A stretch of 64,000 nucleotides of DNA, taken from Campanula takesimana. Taxonomy: Eukaryota > Streptophyta > Magnoliopsida > Asterales > Campanulaceae. The notes beneath the pieces were generated by a model, which did not search any database, was not told where the DNA came from, and was given only the letters and a program-made list of their open reading frames with translations. The translations under genes and the position numbers were made by a program. How positions within the stretch are numbered: position 1 is the stretch's first letter; each line of letters opens with the position of its first letter. This document shows, piece by piece, positions 31,341 through 41,200 of the stretch. The DNA lies in contig JAOWBW010000036.1 of NCBI GenBank assembly GCA_026119855.1, positions 2,418,001-2,482,000 of the forward strand, given 5' to 3'.

Positions 31341-31720
31341 AATTAACATAAAAGAGTCCAAAGTCTTATGAACATGTTCATAAGACTAAAGTCTTATTTT
31401 AAGCTGTTCATAAGACTAAAGTCTTATTGAACTTGTCCATAAGACTTTGCTCTTATGAATAATAATGTGTATTATAAGAGCTATTTTCAGTCACATTAAA
31501 ACATGTTCATTTGAACCTGTGTTCATAAAACTAAAAGTCTTATTGAAGCTGTTCATAAGACTTTTCAATCTCATTAAAACATGTTCATTTGTATCAAAAT
31601 AGGTTCAATAAGACTTTAGTCTTATGATCAGGTTCAGCCATGTTCATTAGACTTTTCAGTCTTGTTCAAGCAAAAAGTCTTATTGAACCTGTGAGAAACT
31701 TTTCAAGCGACTTAAAAAGA
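31341..31720. repeat. Cluster of GTTCATAAGACTAAAGTCTTAT words
   Basis: At least seven variants of TGTTCATAAGACT(AAAGTCTTAT) occur, some with the self-complementary ATAAGACT.AAGTCTTAT. Continues directly from the preceding repeat. No coding content. Confidence 0.6.
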
Positions 31721-31959
31721 ACTTATTTGTTACAGTTCTACTCCCTTGTTCTTGGATTCAAGGAATCTGACTATAGTTATGATTCCATCAGGGCAAATCT
31801 GCAGTAGCCAAATCCCTACCAAATCTAGTTGAAATTTTACTGACTGGATTTAGTAATTGCTAACACCAGGATAGAAAAGATGAAATTTCCATTTCCATTA
31901 CTTTACCTTTGGATCTACCGAGAAACAACACAGATCTATCCAAAATGAGCAGATCTGAC

Positions 31960-32450
31960 CGGAATAAATATTTAGTGTGTGTGTGCGCGCCTGAGAGAAG
32001 AGAAAGGGAGAGAGAAATCGCCGGCGGCTGAGATGGATGAAGGGGTTAGGGTTTCAAACCGTAGTGGGGAAAGAGAGATGGCCGGAGAAGAACTCTTTCC
32101 GGCGAGAAAGAGGGACGGATCTGGAGAAGGAATAGCATGACTCGTCGCCGGCAACGGTCGTGAGTCGATGGGCAGAGGTCGTCGGAGTACTAGATCAGTC
32201 ACCGGAGGAAAGGAAGAGTGTCGGTGGTCGGACAGAAGTAACCGGCGCCAGAGGGAGTCACCGGAGGAGGTGGCCACGGTCGCCGTCGCCGTAGAAGACG
32301 AGGAGCCGGTGAGTTCTTGGAGAGAGAGAGAGCGAACGAAGTGTGAGTGTGTGTGTGTGCGTGTGTAGTGTGTGTCGTGAATGAGGGGTGGGGAGGGGAG
32401 GGGAGGGTTTTTAGGATTTGTATTTGACTGGTCATCAGGGGTGTGTGGGG
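31960..32450. other. GC-rich island of unknown nature
   Basis: Base composition changes sharply from the AT-rich flanks, with GTGTGTG/GAGAGA tracts at both ends. Overlapping ORFs exist on both strands (minus 32277-31972, 101 codons, Ser/Pro/Arg-rich; plus 32168-32368). None resembles a family I know. It could be a degraded 5' gene end or part of a transposon. Confidence 0.35.
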
Positions 32451-33055
32451 AATTTTAATCTCGCCCCAGCTCCTTATGTGGCATTTGATCTGGGCGAGGT
32501 TTTATTTGTAATAAAATCTGGCATTAGGGGTCCTAGGGGGAAAATCCAATTATAAAGGGCCTAAATATATGAAATGTTAATTTACAAATGAAACCCCCAT
32601 CCTTATAACCGTTCCGGACCTAAATCACATTCACAACACAAAGGATATTTAAGCATATCAAAATGAAGATATAGGCAATCCGACAACACCCGCTCCAGAT
32701 CTCAAAAATGATCTCTAACTGTGTTTGAGTCCTGAAAGTTTTTAAGTCATTTTGGGTATTTTTCAAATTTGTTTTCTGTTTATTTGTTCCTTTTTGGATT
32801 TGGATTGTTTAAGAGCATTTACCGTTTTTATGATCAATAACAGTACTTTATCTTTTTTAGTCAATCACAAATCAATCAATCATTGTAATAAAAAAAAGCA
32901 AAGTTAAGCTGGAAATGAAACACTCTTTATTATTTGGCATACATGTATACATGCATGCACCAACTAAGGCATAAATAAAAAGAAAATCACATCATTTCCA
33001 TTCAAGAGAGCTCCATCAATTCCGATCAACAACACACAGAATATTATGCTTCAAA
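32450..33055. other. Intergenic sequence, partly 3' flank of the small peptide gene
   Basis: AT-rich. No gene seen. The segment next to 33055 is the presumed 3' UTR of the peptide gene (read leftward). Confidence 0.5.
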
Positions 33056-33232
33056 TCAGCAACATGCAATTGTATCAGGGCCACAACACCAGACCGCTTT
33101 CAGTCCCACTTTCGTTGGGATAGTTTTGTCTGCTCTAGCTGCTTCTGCCATCGATCCCATGTTCATCAACATGATCATCAAAACCACCATGATCACCATC
33201 ATTATTGCAGCTTGAACATGCTTTGCCGCCAT
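33056..33232 (-). CDS. Small secreted peptide with paired cysteines (58 aa)
   Basis: The ORF runs ATG at 33232 to TGA at 33056 and encodes 58 residues. Residues 1 to about 33 form a very hydrophobic, Met-rich signal peptide (MAAKHVQAAIMMVIMVVLMI at its start) ending MAEAARA, a plausible cleavage site. The mature part would be about 24-25 residues starting near ADKTIPTKVGLK and ending AVWCCGPDTIACC: two CC pairs, CC-x6-CC. A TATA box (CTATATAAC on minus, near 33320-33312) lies about 85 bp before the ATG, giving a short 5' UTR. I do not recognise the family. The signal peptide, cysteines and promoter together argue for a real gene. Role unknown; secretion to the apoplast is predicted. Confidence 0.7.
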   Translation of the reverse strand: MAAKHVQAAIMMVIMVVLMIMLMNMGSMAEAARADKTIPTKVGLKAVWCCGPDTIACC

Positions 33233-33479
33233 TTGATTGCTACTACTATATTATATGGAATTAATCAACAGAGTTTGAAAGAAGAATGCAAAATCCAAAT
33301 GAATAGATGCTTGTTATATAGAGTTGGGGAAAGCTGTATAAGGAAATTTAATTAAAGCCAGAAAAAAAAAATATCCATAATCAAAAGAGAATCTCAAGTT
33401 ACCATAAAATTCATAAGCTTTTAATTCTATCTTGAAGGACATTGAAATGTGTTTATATTTGTGTTTTGAGTAAGTCTCT

Positions 33480-34122
33480 TGTAAAACGTGTTTTATTAAT
33501 AACGGCAAGTAGGGTTTAAGAGACGCGGTGGCATAAGTGTAAATATTGAAACTTATGAAATCTCAGGAGGCATATTTTAAAACTGCAGGAGGCATATTAT
33601 GAAACTGAATGAGACATATTTTTGAAACTCCACATCAGGCACTTTGTAAAACCATAACAGGCATTTTTTTCAAAGAGGCACTTCTAAATTTTAAAACTGG
33701 AGGAGGCATATTTTTATACTGTAGGAGGCACATTTTTAAACTAGAGCAGGCATTTTTTTTCTTTAAAAAAGACAATGTTAAAAGTTCAAAAAAATCTCAG
33801 GAGGCATGTTTTGAAACTGGAGGAGGCATGTTTTGAAACTGCAGGAGGCACATTTTTTAACTAGAGCAGGCACTTATTTTTTCTCAAAAAATGCACTGTT
33901 AAAAGTTCAAAAAAAGTGCCTCCTCTAGAGTTAAAACATGCCTGCTCTAAAAAAGTGTCTCCTCTAGAGTTAAAATATGTCTGCTGTGAAGTATTGAAAA
34001 ATGCCTCCTCTTGTTTTAAAATGTGTCTGCTGAGATTTTCATGAGTTCCACTTATTTACAAAATTGTCACCGTGTCTTTTAATCCCTCTTAAGCCGTTAT
34101 TTGAAAAACATGTTTTACACAT
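33480..34122. mobile_element. Foldback/MITE with long inverted ends and internal AGGAGGCAT repeats
   Basis: Left end GTAAAACGTGTTTTATTAAT...AACGGC...TTTAAGAGACGCGGTG mirrors the right end CACCGTGTCTTTTAATCCC...GCCGTTATTTGAAAAACATG...TTTTACAC. The interior has many variants of (A)GGAGGCA(T/C)ATTTT-GAAACT on the left and their complement (GCCTCCTC, AAAATGCCTGCT) on the right, so the whole can fold. No transposase. Exact borders and target duplication unclear. Confidence 0.75.
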
Positions 34123-34267
34123 AGTTAGTGTAAAATACGTTTTTTACAAGATTTTGTGTTGTGTTTTTGAGAATCAAATTTTAAGATTTTTTTTCAAAAA
34201 TCATTTTGCCTTGTGTTTATAGTCACATAAATAACTAAAACCCTAAAAGGAAGAGAAAATTTTGGGG

Positions 34268-34428
34268 GAAACTAGTTTCTCCATAAGTTATAAAAAGTCT
34301 TCTTTTTATAGGGTTTAATATTTTGGGTTTAGGGTTTAAGGCTTAGGGTTTAGAGTTTTAGGTTTGAGGTTTAAATGTTAAAAACAAGACTTTTTATAAC
34401 TTATGACGGAACTAGTTTTCCTCCAAAA
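34268..34428. mobile_element. Small MITE-like inverted repeat
   Basis: GAAACTAGTTTCTCCATAAGTTATAAAAAGTCTT on the left is mirrored by AAGACTTTTTATAACTTATGACGGAACTAGTTTTC on the right. The interior has TTTAGGGTTTAAGG-type telomere-like words. TIR about 33 bp, total about 160 bp. Confidence 0.7.
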
Positions 34429-35383
34429 CACACTCTAAAAGGAAAACTCTAAAAGGAGAAGGAATCATATTTATTGTGTACAAAGTAATTCTATTCTCAT
34501 TTGGAAACTAATTTCCTAATTCTTGAACAATTCCTTGTACCAATAAGAAACTTAATTAAACCTTAATCCTTGTATCATAAGGATTTCCTTTTTCTGAGAG
34601 ATAAAGCAATTATATTCTCATAAGGACACCACAATCCTTATTCTTGAATAAATCCTTAATCCCTTTCCAAAAGGAATTCACAATTCTCAGTCCCAGGAAT
34701 TACCGAACTTGTTGCGGATCTATCCTTAACCAATACGCATATTGATTCAAAGGCATATTCCCAACACATATCTATCATCTTTCCCCAAAATCTCACAAAA
34801 AATGCATTTTTCCTGAGCTTAGTAATAAACGGGATTTTTCATGCCAGTGCATGAATTATAAAGTGTTAGTGTTAAAAGTGTAAGTGTTAGTGCAAAAAGG
34901 TGCCAGTGTATGTGTTAGTGTAGGAAAGTTTCAATGTAAAAGAGTGTCAGTGCATGTATTATTAAGTGCCAGTGTAAGCAGTGTCAGTGTTAGTATAGGG
35001 AAGGTAGCGAGTGAGGGAAGTCAGTGCGTTTGTGCTTAAGTGCCAGCGGCACAAAATGGTTTTTCCTTAAGTTAGAAGAAACTAATTTTTTATAAGACCA
35101 ACTCATCATCCTTAATACAAATTAAAACTTTTTTGATTAAAATTGAATAGTATGGAAATTTCATAAAACTTCCTTGTAAATACTTCCTCCGTCATATAAT
35201 AAATATTGTGTTTCACTTATCAATGATAAAATTGTACTAAAGCTATTTAGTTCTTTAGGAACGAGACATGTATATTAGAAAACAGATTAAAAATGAAAGT
35301 AAACAATTGGGACGATGGAGTATTATAAAGAGTTGTAACAATCTTCTCGATAGAAATAATACTCCCTCCTTTCAATATATTTG
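34429..35383. other. Intergenic, with degenerate AGTGTTAGTG repeats
   Basis: No gene seen. 34850-35030 is rich in AGTG(C/T)(C/T)AGTGTAAG-type words. 35180-35390 contains CTCCCTCC-type MITE ends (35362) and GATGGAGTA (35315). Confidence 0.5.
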
Positions 35384-37350
35384 TTGTTTTAGAAGTGCTT
35401 GAAATTCCTTCACAACGAGAGCTCTCCCCCCGCCGTATACCCAAACAAAAAAGAGTGCCTCCGTCTAGGGTTTCCGCCCTAGCGGCGTCGCTGGAACCCT
35501 AATCAGGGCAGGCTGAATCTAATGACCTCTACATTTGATGGCTTTTCTCCTCCGTTGACGGGTCAGGGCCAATCCGGTTATGCGCCTCCTCAACAAATGG
35601 AGCAGCCACCATCGCCTTCTAGGGCGAAATCCTTCGTAAGTCTCTTCAAGGCTTCACCGACGCAATCTGCCTCTGTGATTCCCATGATTCCGGCATCTTC
35701 TCATCACGGAAAACCAGCACTCAGGATCCCAAAAGAGGTAATTTCTACTCTCGCAAAACAATTCACATATACTTTGGTTGGAAAATTTGCTAAAGGCCGG
35801 CCTCCCATGGATGAAGCTCGTCGATGTTTTTTGAAGTTTGGTCTTAAAGCATATTTCACTCTAGGTCACATTGATTCTAAACACATGTTGATTCGCCTTA
35901 CACATGAGGGGGATTTCAATAGATTATGGGCGAAAGACCTTTGGTTTGTTGGTCGATTCCCCATGCGTGTTGCAAGGTGGACTCCTAATTGGCGTTCGGA
36001 TCAGGATTCATCATTGTTTCCTATTTGGGTCAGCCTCCCCGGATTACCGATTCATCTTTTTAATAAAATGTGCCTTTTTCTATTGCCAAGATTTTTGGAG
36101 AGCCATTAGCCATTGATCATGCCACATCAACATTGTCTAGACAAAGTGTGGCAAAGGTCTTGGTACAGATAGACTTATTGAAGAAATTACCATCACGTGT
36201 GTTTTTGGAGTGTGGTGATGAGGCGGGGTTTTATCAATACTTAGAGTTCGATAATATCCCCCTTTATTGCAAACACTGCTATAAGCTCGGGCGTGCATTG
36301 TCCAATTGCAAATTTGTAAAGGGTAAGCACATTCAAGCCAATGGTAAAACTGACAGTGAAGGGAAGATGGCTAAGGACCCAATTGTAGAAGTTATCGCTA
36401 GTGTTGAAAAACAGGTGCAAGCTATGGTGAATGATACAGGGAAATGCAAGACAGTGAACCCAACATGGAAGAGGAAAAATGCTGATGGTAATAATGAAGC
36501 TTCAAACCAGGCCTCAAAGCCTAGCCATGTTGAGTAGGCTATGAATGTGGAGAATGTTGTGGAGGTTGGAACTCCTTCGACTGGTGGTGCATTAGCTATC
36601 GTTCCCTTTATACCGGCATTAAAGCCTCTGATAGAAAATATAGATATTTCTGACATTAGTCCTGCAACTGAAAATGTAGAAGGTTGCACACCAATTGCAC
36701 ACGGTGAGGGGTTAGGTAATTTGGATCATCATAGAGAATCCCCTTCAAACGAAAATCAAGATATTGAAGCAATTGTCATGGCGAAAGTGGCTGCATTTAG
36801 AGAAAAACAAGCTTCTTCTGCTCCCAACCTTCGTCCTCTTTCAGCTCGTACTCCGAATCCCAAATATTTTAATCCCGAATATATCAATCCAAAAAATCTA
36901 AAAGAAGCTCTTACCATTAGGGAAAAATGTGATTCTGAACCGGAATGCGGTCTCTCTGATACAACTCCTTCGGCATTTGAGGACGCTCGACTTTATGGAG
37001 GTATGGTTGGAGGAGTTCCTGTTGATCCTTCGGCTCCAATGGCAGATAGCGGAAATTTGGAGGATTACTATGATGATGAAGACGGCTTTCAAAGAGTCAA
37101 AGGAAAACGAGGAAAATATGGCTCGAAGAATAACAAGCCGAAAAGGTCTTGGAAGCCGACAAGGCATTTTATTTGATCTTTTTCCTTCTTTTTTAGCTTA
37201 GCCTTTTTTTATTTATCTTAATTTTTTATTTTTTTGTGATGGTTTTCCCCCATCACTTTTTTGTATTTTTTATTTCATTTTAATAAATTTTAGGGGGCAT
37301 TGCCCTTTTCGCTTAATTTTTTTTTTTTTTTTTTTTTTGTTTTAGAAGTG
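35384..37350 (+). mobile_element. ORF1-only L1-type (LINE) insertion with 14-bp target duplication
   Basis: Direct repeats TTGTTTTAGAAGTG lie at 35384-35397 and 37337-37350 and bound a 1.94-kb insertion. Between them are only a 5' UTR, one degraded ORF1 and a 3' UTR with AATAAA (near 37281) and GGGGGCATTGCCC. No reverse transcriptase or endonuclease is present. The 3' end before the right repeat is a T tract (about 37318-37338) rather than the A tail expected on this strand. Confidence 0.82.
35522..37176 (+). pseudogene. L1-type ORF1: DUF4283 plus zinc knuckle, frameshifted
   Basis: The first frame (35522-36109) holds a DUF4283-like domain (LRIPKEVISTLAKQFTYTLVGKFAKGRPP ... FNRLWAKDLWFVGRFPMRVARWTPNW in order). 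The second frame (36070-36537) continues with IAKIFGEPLAIDHATS and a knuckle-like LYCKHCYKLGRALSNCK (its last positions differ from the usual GHxxxxC). After TAG at 36535-36537 the same frame goes on to 37176 with an acidic patch EDYYDDEDGFQRVKGKRGK. One frameshift near 36070 and one stop break it. Plant L1 ORF1 proteins bind the element RNA. Confidence 0.85.
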
Positions 37351-37798
37351 AAAATTGTTCAAAAACGTTAGACACTATACTATTTTCGAGACATTCTTAC
37401 CCTTTTGTGTCAATTATACTCGTATTAATGATTGTGGAGTATATCTTGTACAAGCATTTAATAACCTATAATATTGTATTATTTAAGTGTAATTGAGTCT
37501 TTTTAACATGCATTCATTATATTTCTTAATATGTGTGAAATTATATTTCTTAATATGTGTGAAAGTGTCTAAAGCGACAATTATATTGAAACAGCCATGC
37601 ATCAATCAATAAATTTATCACAAGGTTAAAGTTCAATCTTTTTAACTCACCAATTTTAAAATAGAACTATCTTTTTGGTATAAACATAAATGAAAAAAGA
37701 CTATCATTTTAGGACAGAGATAGTTTTAAGTCTAAAGGAAATGGTTTTATTTATAAGTAAAGAAAAGAAACGGTATTAATGCAATATTACCATGTTAT
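37351..37798. other. AT-rich intergenic sequence
   Basis: No gene. Contains TTATATTTCTTAATATGTGTGAAA twice in tandem (about 37517-37563). The segment at 37351 continues the target of the L1-type insertion. Confidence 0.5.
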
Positions 37799-37919
37799 TT
37801 AGGGGTGGCAAATTGGGTACTTTGGGTTTATCCATTATTAAAGTTAAAACACCCGGGTAACCGAATGGATTTTTAACTTTAATGGGTAAACCCAAAGTAC
37901 CCAATTTGCCACCCCTAAT
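37799..37919. mobile_element. Near-perfect hairpin MITE, about 120 bp
   Basis: TTAGGGGTGGCAAATTGGGT...TTTAACTTTAATGGGTAAACCC...CCAATTTGCCACCCCTAA: arms of about 50 bp are almost perfectly complementary around a 20-bp loop (CACCCGGGTAACCGAATGGA). TTA/TAA at the ends could be part of the terminal repeat or a target duplication. Confidence 0.82.
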
Positions 37920-38298
37920 GTTATTAGACAAAAACTCGTGTGAGACAGTCTCACACATGAGATGGGTCTCGTTGAGATAATGTTGAGAGAATAAATGGTT
38001 TACCCTTGTGGTTAATGGTATTTAATGGAGGGAAGCGAAATCTGAAGCCTATTATGGATACAACATATTGTGAATGAACAAAACAGCAAGCTTTATATGG
38101 ATACAAGTTTATTAGGATACATAATTTTGTGAATGAACAAGATTTGCTTCACTTAATTGGTTAAATACCCAAAATGAAAGCCAGCCACCCAAACACTCTG
38201 CAGTTTTAGAGCGTCTGGTCAGAATTAAATGAATCCGCAAAAAATCTTACAGGCGGATCAAATCAGTATATAACTATAAAGTAAACCGACCAACTTGA

Positions 38299-41200
38299 TC
38301 ATAAATCCAACATGCCCCTGGTCATTGACAATCCCACTGGGTAAGATCGGTGAATTCTTGTTTTCACTGTTGGGACGATTTTAGCAGAATCATCTTTACC
38401 AAACTCGTTTGCCTTTGTGCTCAACTTTGACTTCTGTACAGAAATTGGCTCGTTGTTTTCAGCAAGGAACTGAAGCCCCTGAAAGATCAATAGGTGCCAC
38501 GTCAGCTGGAGGAATGAACATGTAACAAAAAAAAAAAAAAAAAAAAAGAGGGTTAAGTTTTAAGTAAATGTACCTTCAGAGAATTTCCCTCAACTGAAAC
38601 TTTTGAATCCTCTATTAGCTTCTTCTCAGCATCCTGTGCAGTTCAAAAAAAAAAAAAAAAAAAAAAAACTCAACAAGAAGGAATAGACTAGACGTATGTG
38701 CAAGAATTATTATTATTATTATTTATTTATTTGATAACAAGGGAGGGGATAATCGAACCCTTGACCTTCCTAAAGGAGACAAGGGTCTACGCCGTGCGAG
38801 CCAAGTCTCTTTGGCTTGTACAAGAAAATTTTAAGTGCTTGAATCAATTTGGTTTTAGAATATTAATGAAATATGACGGGAGACTGTCTGAACAAACTAT
38901 GTGTTTACTGAAGGACTAGAAATACTGGAGTAATACTCATTTCACCCCCCCCCCCCCACCAAAAAAAAAGCCACAAAGTAGAACACCTGACCTTCAAAAG
39001 GGTAGCATTTGCCCCATCTTTAACCCCTCCGGTTAATTGACACAGATGCCATAAGCCCATATTAGTCATATCCTGCATCGTGCCATTAAACGAGGGAAGA
39101 AAACTCAGAATTAGATCCAGTAAAGAGAATAAGTAAAAGAAGAAAAATGGAAAAAGGAAAAAGGAAAAAAAGAAAAAAATCTAACCTGCTTGCTTTCAAG
39201 AAGATCAAGTTTGCTTTCCTATCAAGATATTAGTACTAACATTACTAATAAAACCATCTGATGAAAGTTAATCAAGTTTAGAATGCTTATTATTCTAGCC
39301 ACTCACCATCCCAGAAACCATCTGATGGATCATATCAATGTCATACCCAATCTGATTAAGATCAGACTTCACGCCGTGTACCTACCAACAAACAGATTGT
39401 TTTTAAAAAAAAATAGTTGAAAAGGAGCATCTAAGATTTGCATTCACCAGGTCCAACAACTATTCTTATTTTCTCTAACATTATAACAAATTGAAATCCT
39501 ATTAGGTTGGGACCTCTTTGGCTAGTAAGTACGAATTAGAAAGAGAAATAAGATCCAATCAAGATGACAATAGATCAGCATTCCGTAAGAAAAAGGAAAA
39601 CTACATCAAATGAAAGAAAAGAAGAACAGAGAGAAGAAAATCCTACTAGTATTTATTGTTCTCTGATCACTGCTCAATATCCAATATGAGTGACAATTTT
39701 TATTCCAAAACTATATCGTAATACTAGTAAGATGTACAAAATTCACAATAATACTATCTTGTCAGAAGCAAAAACGCTGCCCCTTGATGACAAATTCTTC
39801 CTTTCCCCCCTGCCCCCAGTTTAATTGTAAAATGGCACCATCAAGATTACTTGTATTCTTTTGAATGCCATCCAGCACCTTGTTAATTGGGACAGTCTTT
39901 TTAATACACTATACTTGCCAAGAGTTTCAGTATTATTGAACCAGATTTTAAACTGCTTGCTATAGCCCTAATATGTCTTGCCTAATATTTACTGGTGGTA
40001 TTGATGATTAAATGGGTATTGGGAACTGTCTGACCTGTTTCTTATCCAGCCTGTTTATGCCCATAAATTATTGAAAATAGATATATGCCGACCATCACTA
40101 CCCACTCCTCAGTCATAACCTGCAAGTACCCACCCAGCCTGCCCTAGTAACCTACAGTCCCGTAAATACTCTTAGAGGGAAAGCCGAAACAGGGGAAAGG
40201 AGAAAAAGACTTTGGCTCTCAAGAGATCCAATAAAGGGAAAACCCTGTTAAGAATTCTGGAATTACTCCCCATCCAAAAAAGCCACGACATCAAGCGCAC
40301 ATCCTATCTATGCCAACCCTAAAAAATAAGCGATCAAAGGAGCCCAACAAGCAAGCTGAGTCTATTGATATACGCATGAGTGACATAATATACCATAAGT
40401 TTGTAAGCATCTCGGGTTACAGCCATCTCCAAGAGAAAACTTTATTAAACTTGTTTAGGTTGACTTCTGATGCATAACTGAACTGAAGTTTAGATAAATG
40501 ACGACTCCAAGCAGTTGAAATTGAAGTTTACACAACTTTCTGTTAATCAGGAAATCTGAACCCTACTTTCACAAGAAATAATTGATTGAATACAAAGAGG
40601 AGTTAGCAGTAGAGTGGGATTGGGGGTTGAGGAAGCCCTGGGAGGTGTTAGGTCCACATAACTTTACCTTCGGTTTGTCCTTCACATTATCTTCATTAAA
40701 GGCGGCTCACACTCTTGAGAAATTTTCATTTCTCACATAATGTTTCTACAAAGAGCTTGAAGTAGAAACATTTCAGGACCCTATCACAACTCAGCTCTCA
40801 CTATAATGAGAGATACGGTTGTTAATGAAGTCATTTCAAGGCATGACCAAAGAGCAAGACAGCAAAACTATGCAGACATGAAAACCCTCTTCTTTTGCTA
40901 AAACAAAAACCATCATACATTCTATGAGCTACATAAGCACATTTATCAAGCTGAGAAACAGACAAAGACGTGCTTACATCATTCGCGATAAGGTTAGATA
41001 TTTCTTTCTGTTCATCCAGCTTCCAGTCCAAGGTTTCTAGCCTCTTTGCCAAATGCTTCTTTGTCGACTGCAAATATAGGTAGGAAAAGAAAAACATCTC
41101 AAGTGCATGCAAATAGTATAAGGAAAAAAACATCAATACAAAATAGCTCATATAATTGACATTTTACTCACAGCCAGTGCTTCAGACACATTCTCTAACT

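Noticed and set aside
31972..32435. Overlapping ORFs in the GC-rich island as a gene
   Set aside because: ORFs on both strands, compositionally biased, no motif or splice structure that I recognise.
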